Positions 17,577 to 25,997 of a DNA stretch of 64,000 bases are shown piece after piece. Each line of letters opens with the position of its first letter. The stretch's first letter is position 1. This DNA comes from JAGWBG01 sp034421095 (GTDB taxonomy: Bacteria; Chloroflexota; Dehalococcoidia; Lucifugimonadales; JAGWBF01). A program made the position numbers and the translations under genes. The notes beneath the pieces are model-generated. The model saw only the letters and a program-made list of their open reading frames with translations, ran no database searches and had not been told where the DNA came from. The DNA is taken from positions 124,001 through 188,000 of the forward strand of contig DAOUKR010000035.1 of the NCBI GenBank assembly GCA_034421095.1, in the 5' to 3' direction.

Positions 17577-18713
17577 TTAGAGGCGGTATAGCTTGGCTGC
17601 GTTTCCGCCGGAAATCTTGGCTTTCTCTTCTTCTGTGCAATCCGCCAGGATCTCCTCAAGGACCTCCTGGCTTCTGGGGAAGGTGGACTCCTGGTGGGGA
17701 TAGTCGGACCCCCACATCAGATTATCCACGCCTATGATGTCCCGGTCCCTTATGCCAAGGGCGTCGTCCTGGAAGCTCAAGAAGACGTTACGATGGAAGA
17801 AGTCGCTGGGTTTCATGTCGTTCTTGAACCTGTATCCGGTCATTCCCAAGGCCCTCTGCTCGTAGTTGAAGTCCATCCGGTCCAGGAAGAAGGGGACCCA
17901 GGCCAGCTGCTGCTCAATCGCACCTATGCGCAGCTTCGGAAAGCGCTCGAACACTCCGTTGAAGATGATGTCGGTAAGGGACAGTCTCACATACATGTCG
18001 AAGTTGCACTGGAAGGCAGCAGCGCCGCCGTCGTGATTGCCGTTAAGCATGAGGTTCTCACTGGGGTCGGGGCCTCCACGGTTGGTAGCACCGTGCAGGC
18101 TGAGAGGCAGGTCCAAGTCCTGAGCTGCGGCCCACAGTTCATCGTAGTCGGGCAAAAAGTACCGTTTCTTCTCAACCGGGTAATCGGTAATCATTGCCCC
18201 AATGAACCCCATCTTGGCGCAACGCTCCAATTCCTTGATACCCACCTGGATGTTGTCCAGGTTGAGCATGGCGATGCCCTTGAGCCTCTTGGGATTCACA
18301 CTGCAGAAGTCGGCGGTCCAGTCGTTGTACGTTTTGCACAGGGCAGAGAGGAGCTCGCTGTCCTCCACCCTGTACAACATCAGGCCTAGGCTGGGATAAA
18401 CTATCTCCGCGTCTACGCCGTCTATGTCCATGTCCTTGACGGCTTCCTCGGGGATGTATCCTCCGGGTCGTACGTTTTCAAAGGTATCGGTGAAGCTCAG
18501 GTTTTCCGGGTCCTCAAATCTCTTGCCCGCCTGCGCCCCGGCAAATGCGATGGGGAGCAGGTTCTTCCCTTCGACATGCCACCAGTGGCCACCGTCTTCA
18601 GCGACGATGATGCGTGGGGCTTTATCCTTGAACTCCGGGTCTATTCTGTTGCTCCACAGGTCATCGGGCTCGACCACATGACTGTCCGATGATATGATTC
18701 GATACCCGGCCAT
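17577..18713 (-). CDS. Amidohydrolase family 2 metal-dependent hydrolase, paralog 6 (promoter-proximal)
   Basis: About 378 residues from ATG 18713, which has AGGAGG 6 bases upstream; the longer frame to 18878 would start upstream of the predicted transcription start. Markers: SSDSHVVEPDDLW, LSLHGATNRGG, AIEQQLAWVPFF, WGSDYPHQESTFPRSQEVL. First gene of the six-gene run, driven by the TTGACG/TATAAT promoter at 18801-18829. Like the others it should be a cytosolic single-metal amidohydrolase. The physiological substrate is unknown. Confidence 0.9.
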   Translation of the reverse strand: MAGYRIISSDSHVVEPDDLWSNRIDPEFKDKAPRIIVAEDGGHWWHVEGKNLLPIAFAGAQAGKRFEDPENLSFTDTFENVRPGGYIPEEAVKDMDIDGVDAEIVYPSLGLMLYRVEDSELLSALCKTYNDWTADFCSVNPKRLKGIAMLNLDNIQVGIKELERCAKMGFIGAMITDYPVEKKRYFLPDYDELWAAAQDLDLPLSLHGATNRGGPDPSENLMLNGNHDGGAAAFQCNFDMYVRLSLTDIIFNGVFERFPKLRIGAIEQQLAWVPFFLDRMDFNYEQRALGMTGYRFKNDMKPSDFFHRNVFLSFQDDALGIRDRDIIGVDNLMWGSDYPHQESTFPRSQEVLEEILADCTEEEKAKISGGNAAKLYRL

Positions 18714-18800
18714 TTTGAACCTCCTCTGCTCAGTGTTGGCGCATGGTCTCGCTATGGAACTGACCGCAGGCTCAAAGGCTGCATCAGTTGTGTGGTAATA

Positions 18801-18829
18801 ATTATAGTCATGGTTCCGAACATCGTCAA
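18801..18829 (-). promoter_or_regulatory. Predicted promoter of the amidohydrolase array
   Basis: On the minus strand TTGACG (18824-18829) and TATAAT (18801-18806) are separated by exactly 17 bases. The start point would fall near 18794, leaving about an 80-base leader before paralog 6. Confidence 0.75.
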
Positions 18830-18911
18830 GACTGGGAATTTTGCCCCCAGTATCTTTCCAAAGTTCCCTCTTTGCCATTCTGGCGAAGAGCCAGCCCGTA
18901 CTCGATACGGG

Positions 18912-18941
18912 GCCAGAATCCAGAGGGCAGGGGATTCTGGC
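18912..18941. repeat. REP-like inverted repeat
   Basis: Perfect 10-base arms at 18912-18921 and 18932-18941 around a 10-base loop, followed by CGGGATGAC. The form resembles dispersed extragenic palindromes ending in a GGAATGAC-like tail. It lies between the amidohydrolase promoter and the terminator of the betaine-binding gene. Confidence 0.45.
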
Positions 18942-18986
18942 ACGGGGCCGGGATGACTAGGAAAGGGCCGTGTGAATTGTGTAGAA

Positions 18987-19015
18987 GGGAGAGCAGGCGC
19001 CACACCTGCTCTCCC
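18987..19015 (-). terminator. Hairpin terminator after the glycine betaine-binding gene
   Basis: Perfect 11-base arms (18987-18997 and 19005-19015) with a 7-base loop, GC-rich, about 50 bases beyond the stop codon at 19067. Reading leftward, the arm is followed by TTCTACAC, only a weak U-tract. Confidence 0.6.
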
Positions 19016-19066
19016 CTTTCCGTTGGACCGGTGGGTCCACGGAATATCGGCAAGATTATCGGGATT

Positions 19067-20557
19067 TTAGGACTCGGCTGCCAGCGCGGCGTTGACCCTT
19101 GCCGCTGCCTCGGGCGTAACCCAACTCTCCCATACCTTGTTGTTGTTCAGGAACCACATAGCCCCGTCCACAGCCTCTGAGCCTTCATTGGCGTCCATCC
19201 ACTGGAAGATACTCTTGTAGACGGGAACCGTGAACTCCCAGTTCTGGAGCATTCCAATGACGTCGGGCGCCCTGGGGAGCAGGCTCTTGTGGACGGCGAC
19301 GAGCACGAGGGAGTCGTCGAATCCGCAGGCTTTGTTGCTGTCCCAGCATTCCTCGGTGTACGGGGGCTCCTCCAGACGCACCAAGTCGAGTTTCAGAGCG
19401 GGGTCACCGGTGCCCCACATGTAGCCCAGCCAGGGCTCCTGTCTCGCATAAGCGGCGTTGAGGTCGGCGAACAGCGTGTCACCAGAACCTGGGGTGACGA
19501 TTTCAAGGTAGTCGTTCAGCCCGTAGGCCTCTATCTGTTGGCGGCCAGACGCTTCACAAGACCAGTCAACCAGGCAGCCAACCAGGCGCGCCTTGCCTCG
19601 GCTGTCGGCTGTGGCGAATAGCTCCTGGAATTTGTCCATCTTCAGGTCCTGGACCGTCCTGAGGTCCGGATTTGCGTCGGCGATGTACTGGGGAACTACA
19701 AAGTAGCTCTGCCAGTCGCCCACGAGACTGGTGCCCACGGAAACCACGTCGCCGACTTCGACCGCCTGCTCCCAGCCAAGATCCTGGTTGGGCAGCCAGA
19801 TTTCTAGGGTTACGTGGATGTCGCCCGCCAGCAGCCCCTGGAAGTTGGGAAGCGTGCCTCCAAAAATGGTGTCGGTGGGGTAGCCGTAGCCGTGCTCCAC
19901 GATGTACTGGGCGATGCGGTTCTGCACCTGGGCGCTTGTCCAGTTGAGGTCGGAGAAAACTATCGTCTCCCTGGTGACCTCTTCCATCATCGCGCGCTCT
20001 TCCAGCGCCTTCGACACGATGCCCTGTATCTCCTCAGCGGTGAGGGAGTTTTCGGCGACCTGCATGGCCGCGCTCTCCGCCGCCTTCTCGACGGCCGCCT
20101 GGACTTGCTCGGACGTTACTGCTCCTTCCTGGGCCTCCATAACGGCCATTGAGATGGCGGACTGGACGTCTTCGCTGGTGACGCCTTCCGCGGTGGCGGC
20201 CATCACGGCCTTTTCCACCATGGCCTGAATCTCTTCAGGTGATGCACCCTGGGCGGCTGCCATTGCAACTGCCCCTTGCACCATCTCCATTATCTCGTCA
20301 GGAGAAATCTGGGAGCTGCCAGCCTCCATTACAGCCTTCTCCACCATGGACTGAATCTCTTCTGCTGAAACCTGTTGCTGGGGCTCGGGGATGGACTTTG
20401 CTACCGCGTCCTCCACTATACTGCGCAGTTGTTCCTCGCTAAGCGCCGGCTCCGCTGGCTCGGGTTCATCTCCGCCACAAGCCACCGCTGCCAGGGCAAC
20501 CACTATCAGCAGCGCGCCCATCAAGGCAAATAACCTGTATGATTTGGTACCTAACAT
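19067..20557 (-). CDS. Glycine betaine/proline-type ABC transporter substrate-binding lipoprotein with helical repeat stalk
   Basis: 496 residues. Signal and lipobox end at Cys27 (AVAC). Residues 40-190 hold seven copies of a helical unit like SAEEIQSMVEKAVMEA, starting at 40, 64, 85, 106, 127, 148 and 173; five consecutive starts are exactly 21 residues apart. The remainder (about 198-490) is an OpuAC/ProX-type ligand domain (FSDLNWTSAQVQNRIAQYI, LEIWLPNQD, GTSLVGDWQSYFVVPQYI). It should capture betaine, proline betaine or choline-like osmolytes for the adjacent permease and ATPase. Standard family members lack the 150-residue stalk, which would hold the binding domain far from the membrane. 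The gap to the permease gene is 237 bases, so it may have its own promoter as well. Confidence 0.92.
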   Translation of the reverse strand: MLGTKSYRLFALMGALLIVVALAAVACGGDEPEPAEPALSEEQLRSIVEDAVAKSIPEPQQQVSAEEIQSMVEKAVMEAGSSQISPDEIMEMVQGAVAMAAAQGASPEEIQAMVEKAVMAATAEGVTSEDVQSAISMAVMEAQEGAVTSEQVQAAVEKAAESAAMQVAENSLTAEEIQGIVSKALEERAMMEEVTRETIVFSDLNWTSAQVQNRIAQYIVEHGYGYPTDTIFGGTLPNFQGLLAGDIHVTLEIWLPNQDLGWEQAVEVGDVVSVGTSLVGDWQSYFVVPQYIADANPDLRTVQDLKMDKFQELFATADSRGKARLVGCLVDWSCEASGRQQIEAYGLNDYLEIVTPGSGDTLFADLNAAYARQEPWLGYMWGTGDPALKLDLVRLEEPPYTEECWDSNKACGFDDSLVLVAVHKSLLPRAPDVIGMLQNWEFTVPVYKSIFQWMDANEGSEAVDGAMWFLNNNKVWESWVTPEAAARVNAALAAES

Positions 20558-20794
20558 GAGCCTTCCTTTCTTTATTAGTTTTCCTTTTGTTGAACTGTTT
20601 TAGGTGTATTTTTGGTGTACTAGAGAAAGTTGATTCTGTGTATTTGGGAAGCTGATTGTCCTCCTTCCTTCGCTGATTGACCCCCTACCTTGCTTGTGTA
20701 TTGACGGTCCCCTGGAGGGGGCGGTGCGACAACCTCCTCCGCCCTACATTGTTGATTTCTCCTTTGACTCGACGCCTTTGGGTGCTCCTCAGGG

Positions 20795-21865
20795 CTATCC
20801 CCCTATGAGAACGCGTTGGCGCTCTCTTGCGACCGATTGGGTGATGCGGTCTATGATAATTGCCATGACGACGATGCTCAGACCGGCTATGGCGCTGTTG
20901 CCCGCTTCCTGTCTGCCCAGCGCCCGCAGGACGGCTTCGCCCAGACCGCCGGCTCCGACCAGGGAGGCCACGACAACCATAGCCAGGGCCATCATGGTGG
21001 TCTGGTTGATGCCGGCCATGATTGTGGGCAGGGCCAGTGGTATCTGAATCTTTGTGAGCATCTGGTAAGGGGTAGTCCCGAATGAGCGGGCCGCCTCAAC
21101 CACGTCTCGGGAGACCTGTCGAATCCCCAGGTTGGTTAGTCGAATGACCGGCGGCGTGGCGTATATTACCGTGGCCATGACGGCCGGCACGTTGCCCAGA
21201 CCGAAGAACAGAATGCCGGGCACCAGGTAGACGAAGCTGGGCATGGTCTGCATTCCGTCCAGTATGGGGCGCAATATAGAGTTGGCAAGGGAGCTTCGGG
21301 CTGCCAGCACACCCAGGGGTATGCCGAACATAAGAGATATGGTTACGGATACGAAGATGAGTGACAGAGTTTCCATGGAGCCTTGCCACAGGGTGCTGGT
21401 GCCTCCGGGGAGCCTGCCCATCATTCCGACCAGTATCAGGGCTCCGACGGAGAAGATGGCTATGTTGCGTCCGGATAGCTTCCATCCAATCAGGCCCACT
21501 CCCAGAATCACCACGGGCCAGGGGAGCCATAGCAGTACGTCCTCTATGAAAATGAGCACCTTTGTTATGATGTCTTTGATGCCGTCGAAGAGCCAAGAGG
21601 CCTCAACGGTAAGCCAGAGAATCCACTCGTCCACCTTGGCGCCAATTGGTTTGCCCCACGAGGCGGGAAAGTCCATGCCCGGCCCCCAGATTGCAAGGCA
21701 GATAGCCAGGCACACCAATACGGCGACGGCAATAGCTGCGTACAAGAGCAGGTTGCTGTAGAGGTTCACGACACTCCTGAGGTTCCCAATGTTAGCAGCG
21801 ATTGTGTTGTTAGAGTGGCCTTGCTCTTGGGGCCCCGTGCCTGTGGATGACTGGCCTGGATTCAT
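20795..21865 (-). CDS. Glycine betaine/proline ABC transporter permease
   Basis: 356 residues. An N-terminal extension and one early membrane helix (about 35-60) precede a BPD-transport permease domain with several helices. The ATPase-contact EAA-type loop reads EAARSFGTTPYQMLTKIQIPL, as in OpuAB/ProW. It forms the membrane channel with the ATPase encoded 12 bases upstream and the binding protein downstream. The start has GGAGAG nearby. Confidence 0.93.
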   Translation of the reverse strand: MNPGQSSTGTGPQEQGHSNNTIAANIGNLRSVVNLYSNLLLYAAIAVAVLVCLAICLAIWGPGMDFPASWGKPIGAKVDEWILWLTVEASWLFDGIKDIITKVLIFIEDVLLWLPWPVVILGVGLIGWKLSGRNIAIFSVGALILVGMMGRLPGGTSTLWQGSMETLSLIFVSVTISLMFGIPLGVLAARSSLANSILRPILDGMQTMPSFVYLVPGILFFGLGNVPAVMATVIYATPPVIRLTNLGIRQVSRDVVEAARSFGTTPYQMLTKIQIPLALPTIMAGINQTTMMALAMVVVASLVGAGGLGEAVLRALGRQEAGNSAIAGLSIVVMAIIIDRITQSVARERQRVLIGG

Positions 21866-21877
21866 AGAGTAGCTCTC

Positions 21878-23095
21878 CTAAACGACGTTATCGTCTTCAT
21901 CGTTCATCAAACCCTCGGATATTCCGGCGAGGAGTGCCCCTCTATCTACTTGACCGAGTATGCGTCCACCGTCGTCCACAACGGGAATGGGGTGCTCGGT
22001 CTGTGCGGCGACGGGGACGAGTTCTTTCAGATAGTCGCCTGGAGCCACGGGCTGAACGGTCTCGTAGGAGTTACTTATGACACCAGTGTCTTGCCGTATG
22101 AGATGCTCAATCTTTGAGCGGGTAATTACCCCTAGCAATGCCTTGTCATCGCTGACGACATAGGCCCACGACTCGTCCTTGCTTCGCATAGCCTTCAGGA
22201 CCGCGTCGCATCTATCCGTCACCTGGACGGTCAACGGTGGTCCGGACATGATTGACTGGGCATCCATGACGTGTGCTCGCGACACGTCGCGGACGAAATC
22301 GGCCACATAATCGTCGGCAGGGTTGGTGACGATTTGCTCGGGGGTACCCTCCTGGATGATCGCCCCGTCCCGCATGATTACGATACGGTCGCCAAGCTTC
22401 AGCGCTTCGTCAAGGTCGTGAGTGATAAATATCATAGTCTTGTGGAGTTGCTCTTGCAACTTGATTAGCTCATCCTGCATCGTGCGCCGAATGAGGGGGT
22501 CCAGGGCGCTGAAAGGCTCATCCAGCAGAAGAATCTCTGGGTCCACGGCAAGGGCACGGGCCAGCCCCACCCTCTGTTGCATACCTCCGCTCAGTTCCCG
22601 GGGGTAATTGTCCTCCCAACCTTTCAGCCCAACCATCTCCAGGACCTCCGTGGCCACTTGAAGGCGTTCTTCCTTGTCCATCCCCTGGACCTCCAGCCCC
22701 CAGACCACATTGTCAATGACCCGGCGGTGAGGGAAGAGGCCGAAACGCTGGAACACCATGGCCGTCTTTGTGCGCCTCATCTGGGTGAGCTGGCTGTCAT
22801 CGTAAGCAAGTATATCGTCACCATCTACAAGTATCTGGCCTTGGGTAGGCTCTATGAGGCGTATGAGGCAACGCACCAACGTAGACTTGCCACTCCCGGA
22901 AAGTCCCATTACAACGAAGGTTTCCCCCTGGGCCACGTCGAAGTTGACGTCCTTTAGAGCCACTACACATCCCGTCTGCTCCTGCACTTCCGTCCTGGTC
23001 TTGTCCGCCCATTCTGGCGCTATAACCCGTTCGGGGTGATGTCCGAAGACCTTCCACAGATTGGTTACGCTTATTCGAGGTTTACCATCTTCCAT
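21878..23095 (-). CDS. Glycine betaine/proline ABC transporter ATP-binding subunit with CBS pair
   Basis: 405 residues. Walker A GLSGSGKST (64-72), signature LSGGMQQRVGLARAL, Walker B LLDEPFSALDP, then two C-terminal CBS-type segments (about 270-395), the ProV/OpuAA architecture. In known members the CBS pair senses ionic strength or cyclic di-AMP and gates uptake. An N-terminal segment (about 20-40) between the first strand and Walker A is typical of ProV. First gene of the operon, with the permease and binding protein after it, and a consensus-like promoter about 70 bases upstream. Confidence 0.94.
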   Translation of the reverse strand: MEDGKPRISVTNLWKVFGHHPERVIAPEWADKTRTEVQEQTGCVVALKDVNFDVAQGETFVVMGLSGSGKSTLVRCLIRLIEPTQGQILVDGDDILAYDDSQLTQMRRTKTAMVFQRFGLFPHRRVIDNVVWGLEVQGMDKEERLQVATEVLEMVGLKGWEDNYPRELSGGMQQRVGLARALAVDPEILLLDEPFSALDPLIRRTMQDELIKLQEQLHKTMIFITHDLDEALKLGDRIVIMRDGAIIQEGTPEQIVTNPADDYVADFVRDVSRAHVMDAQSIMSGPPLTVQVTDRCDAVLKAMRSKDESWAYVVSDDKALLGVITRSKIEHLIRQDTGVISNSYETVQPVAPGDYLKELVPVAAQTEHPIPVVDDGGRILGQVDRGALLAGISEGLMNDEDDNVV

Positions 23096-23163
23096 ACTGA
23101 TTCCTTACGAAAAATTCTTTCCGATATGAATCGTTATGAGCAGCGTTGGTTTGAGCAAAATAC

Positions 23164-23193
23164 AGTATCTTACACGATTTACTGTTCTGTCAA
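23164..23193 (-). promoter_or_regulatory. Predicted promoter of the betaine transporter operon
   Basis: On the minus strand an exact TTGACA (23188-23193) is followed after 18 bases by GATACT (23164-23169). Predicted leader of about 60 bases to the ATPase start. Confidence 0.55.
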
Positions 23194-23264
23194 CTTTGGT
23201 ATTGTCGGTACGTGTCGGCCGTGTGGCTTGACGAGTCTGTTAATGGCGCGCCGGCCGGGGCCAC

Positions 23265-25013
23265 TTATCTTGTCCCCGGTGGACCTACGCGGACTGTGAT
23301 GATGTCGGTGCCGTGGTACTGCTGATGGCGTACGGATGAGGCGTAGTTCCGCAGCAACCGGAGGGAGATTTCATTCTCTGGCGGGGTTTCCGAGTCGTGC
23401 TGCTGCAGTTGGCGCACCTGGTCTTCGATGTTGCTCTCGTTTCCCCCTCCAATGAACTCCAGGTCCGCCACATCGCCCTCACTGGAGGCCACGACGACCA
23501 ACCGGCGTTCGTCCTGTGCATCTTCGTCCTCCTCCAAGCTGAGGTCCAGTGGGGCCAGCGTCAGAAGAGTCTCTTCCGCAACCGCGCTCAGCCTGTCCTT
23601 CATAGCGGTATCCCAGCCCCTGCGAGTGGCGAACCTGGCGATGAACTCATTGAGTTCCGGTAGGGAGTCGGCGTGGAGCCTCGACTGAAATCTCATACGT
23701 CGTGGGTTGGTGAGCTCCAGATAGAGGATCATCACTACTAGCGCGAGTCCCCCGGTCGTTATACCGCTTTCGAGCAACGCACTCCACACTGGCCCGACGC
23801 CCGTCAGGGAGAACAGTCCAAACTGGAAAGACGCGCCAATCCAGAAGCAGACCCCCGCCACGAGGATCTTTTGCCGGTTCTGCTCGGTCTGGATAACTAG
23901 CCGCGCTCCGTCAACGAATAAAGTTCCCGACAGCACGATAAGGTATCCCGCCATCACAGGCCCCGGTATGGTGCTGAGCAGCCCGGATACCTTGGGCAGA
24001 AAGGCCGCTACGATGAAAATGCAGCCGATGCAGTACCCGACCCTGCGGGAAGCGACTCCGGTTGTCTGGATATATGAGACCGCGCCGGGATTGATGATTT
24101 TGGGCACTGAGCCCGCGATGCCGGCAATCAGGTTGGTCACGCCGGTGCCGGCCAATGCCCCCTGCACCTGCCGAAAATCAACGGCCCGCTCCTCCCTCCA
24201 CGCGACCCGCTGCTGTGTGATGGCCTCTCCGTTGGCCTGAATAGAGATAATCACGCCCAGGAACAGAAATGCCGGAAGAAGCGTCCAGAACGGGATGCCG
24301 AAGTCGAGTCCCAGCCCCGGCCACTGGCTGGGCGGCCCAATCCAGGGGGCCTCAATCACACTCTCGGCACTGTAGAGGCCGAAGGCCGCAGCGACCGCGC
24401 AGCCGACGAGTATGCCAATCACAGGTCCCCAGAGACGCAGTACTGCCGAGCCGCGGAGGATGAACACGGCAAGGACGCCCAGGGTGGCCAGTGCGGTCAA
24501 AGGCGCGCCCACCGGTTCGTCCAGCGATGGCTCATCCAACAGGCGGGGCACCACCGAAGCCAGTGTGATGGAGAGTATCATCATCACCGTGCCGCCCACG
24601 ATTGGCGTTACGATTCTCCTGAGAATGAACAGCCACTTGGAGATGATTATTTGAATTACCGCCATGACGATGACCAGGGTGGTCAGTGTCGCCGGCCCGC
24701 CGTCCACCACTGCCGAGATGCAGAATGGGATGGAGAAGGCGGCCGTAAACATGGGCAGAACGGCACCGGCCCCAGCTGGACCGAGCCTTCGCACCTGCAA
24801 CAACGTGGCCAAGCCGCAGACCACCAGCGAGGCGAAGACCATCCATGCCAGGTAGGAGTCGTCCCTCCCGGACGCCTTGGCCACCACAACCGGCGTTACC
24901 AGGAGGGTGACGGAGGCAATCAGGCTGAACTGTGCGCCGAAGCCGAGAGTGGCCAGCAAAGGCGGACTCTCGTTCGCCTCGTAACGGGGGTTCTGTGCAG
25001 ATGTTGATGCCAA
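23265..25013 (-). CDS. NCS2-type xanthine/uracil permease with C-terminal histidine-kinase-like ATPase tail
   Basis: 582 residues, TTG start with GGGAG upstream. Residues 1 to about 435 form a nucleobase-cation symporter-2 domain with about 14 hydrophobic segments. The last 144 residues (439-582) are soluble: KDRLSAVAEETLLTL (about 472-486) resembles an N-box helix, LVVVASSEGDVADLEF looks like the following strands, and SLRLLRNYASSV...GTDIITVRVG resembles the end of an RsbW-type (HATPase_c_2) fold. Classic NCS2 permeases end shortly after the last helix, so this is a fusion. The tail may sense nucleotide or act on a partner; ATP binding is inference because the glycine boxes are weak. Substrate is probably a purine or pyrimidine. 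Confidence 0.85.
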   Translation of the reverse strand: MASTSAQNPRYEANESPPLLATLGFGAQFSLIASVTLLVTPVVVAKASGRDDSYLAWMVFASLVVCGLATLLQVRRLGPAGAGAVLPMFTAAFSIPFCISAVVDGGPATLTTLVIVMAVIQIIISKWLFILRRIVTPIVGGTVMMILSITLASVVPRLLDEPSLDEPVGAPLTALATLGVLAVFILRGSAVLRLWGPVIGILVGCAVAAAFGLYSAESVIEAPWIGPPSQWPGLGLDFGIPFWTLLPAFLFLGVIISIQANGEAITQQRVAWREERAVDFRQVQGALAGTGVTNLIAGIAGSVPKIINPGAVSYIQTTGVASRRVGYCIGCIFIVAAFLPKVSGLLSTIPGPVMAGYLIVLSGTLFVDGARLVIQTEQNRQKILVAGVCFWIGASFQFGLFSLTGVGPVWSALLESGITTGGLALVVMILYLELTNPRRMRFQSRLHADSLPELNEFIARFATRRGWDTAMKDRLSAVAEETLLTLAPLDLSLEEDEDAQDERRLVVVASSEGDVADLEFIGGGNESNIEDQVRQLQQHDSETPPENEISLRLLRNYASSVRHQQYHGTDIITVRVGPPGTR

Positions 25014-25165
25014 AATCGTCTCCCTGATTCGACTGTCCCGCAGGATTTAAGGCACCATATACAATACCATAATTCGGCTAGTGGTAGGCATGACTCCGGA
25101 AAATCAATCCGGCTCAAACCTTGTCACCTGGCTTGTAAAGGACCCGGAGTCCTCATAGGGACATC

Positions 25166-25194
25166 TTGACATCAATACTATAGCACACTATGAT
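25166..25194 (+). promoter_or_regulatory. Near-consensus promoter of the vapBC pair, probably leaderless
   Basis: TTGACA (25166-25171), 17 bases, TATGAT (25189-25194). The expected start point (about 7 bases after the -10) falls at 25201, the A of the antitoxin ATG. No ribosome binding site lies between, which fits a leaderless mRNA. Confidence 0.75.
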
Positions 25195-25200
25195 GCCGGC

Positions 25201-25461
25201 ATGAGAACCACACTAACACTGGACGATGACGTGGCTGATGCCCTGCGGGAGCGAGCGCGCCTTCTCAACATCCCGTTTAAGCAGGTGGTGAATGACACTT
25301 TGCGACGCGGGATGTCCCCCGGCGCAAAAGAAGTCCCATTGCCTGAATACAGGGTTGTTCCCAATCACAGTGCATTGGCCCCCGGAATTGACCCCCTGAA
25401 ACTGAATCAGATTAACGACCAGCTTGACGCCGAGGCCTTCGTCGAACCGAGCGCGAATTGA
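25201..25461 (+). CDS. vapB: VapB-type antitoxin (ribbon-helix-helix)
   Basis: 86 residues. The N-terminal 40 (MRTTLTLDDDVADALRERAR, then QVVNDTLRRG) form a ribbon-helix-helix DNA-binding domain. The Pro-rich, flexible C-terminus would wrap the toxin. It overlaps the toxin start by 4 bases (TTGA), the usual translational coupling in type II pairs. Antitoxins of this class bind the toxin and repress their own promoter; the ATG coincides with the predicted transcription start. Confidence 0.85.
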   Translation: MRTTLTLDDDVADALRERARLLNIPFKQVVNDTLRRGMSPGAKEVPLPEYRVVPNHSALAPGIDPLKLNQINDQLDAEAFVEPSAN

Positions 25462-25883
25462 TAGTCCCGGACGTCAATTTGCTTGTCTATGCCCACAACG
25501 ACGGAGCGCCTTATCACGACCCCGCCAGACGCTGGTGGGAAGGGTTGGTCAACGGCGTAGAGAGGGTCGGCATCCCCTGGGTTGTGTCGGTAGGTTTTGT
25601 AAGGTTGATGACTCATCCCAGAGTGCTTGTTTGCCCCGTAACTCCGGCAGATGCGGTTGACTACGTTCTGGAGTGGTTTCGCTTTCCCCACGTCATACCC
25701 ATCAACCCCGGGGCTAACCACTTGACCCACTTCCAGCGGAATCTTGTGGCTGCCGGTGTTGGCGCGAATATGGTGACCGACTCCCATGTCGCCGCCATAG
25801 CGATGGAGTATCAGGCAGAAGTCCACTCCAACGACACTGACTTCAGCCGATTCCCCGGCCTCCATTGGCGGAATCCCCTCTGA
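25458..25883 (+). CDS. vapC: VapC-type PIN-domain ribonuclease toxin
   Basis: 141 residues from a TTG start that overlaps the antitoxin stop. PIN-domain acidic residues are visible: D5 in VPDVN, D108 in VTDSHVAAIA, D126 and D128 in SNDTDFSRF. These coordinate Mg for cleavage of structured RNA, often tRNA or rRNA. A Glu often seen near position 46 is Gly here (VSVGFVRLMTHPR), which is normal for a PIN subgroup carrying the form G/A-F-x-R-x-x-T. Toxicity is expected but not shown by sequence alone. Confidence 0.88.
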   Translation: MIVPDVNLLVYAHNDGAPYHDPARRWWEGLVNGVERVGIPWVVSVGFVRLMTHPRVLVCPVTPADAVDYVLEWFRFPHVIPINPGANHLTHFQRNLVAAGVGANMVTDSHVAAIAMEYQAEVHSNDTDFSRFPGLHWRNPL

Positions 25884-25997
25884 CGTGGGACCTTCCACGC
25901 TTTCGCCACTACCGCTGATTTGATTCACCCGGTGACAGCGACATCGGACCGCCGGAGGGCAAGAACAATATCTTGCTGGGAGGACAACCGTAGACTC

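Noticed and set aside
16514..17737. A 407-residue forward-strand open frame
   Set aside because: It lies antisense over amidohydrolase paralogs 5 and 6, which have clear family motifs, start sites and a promoter. The long frame is a by-product of codon bias.
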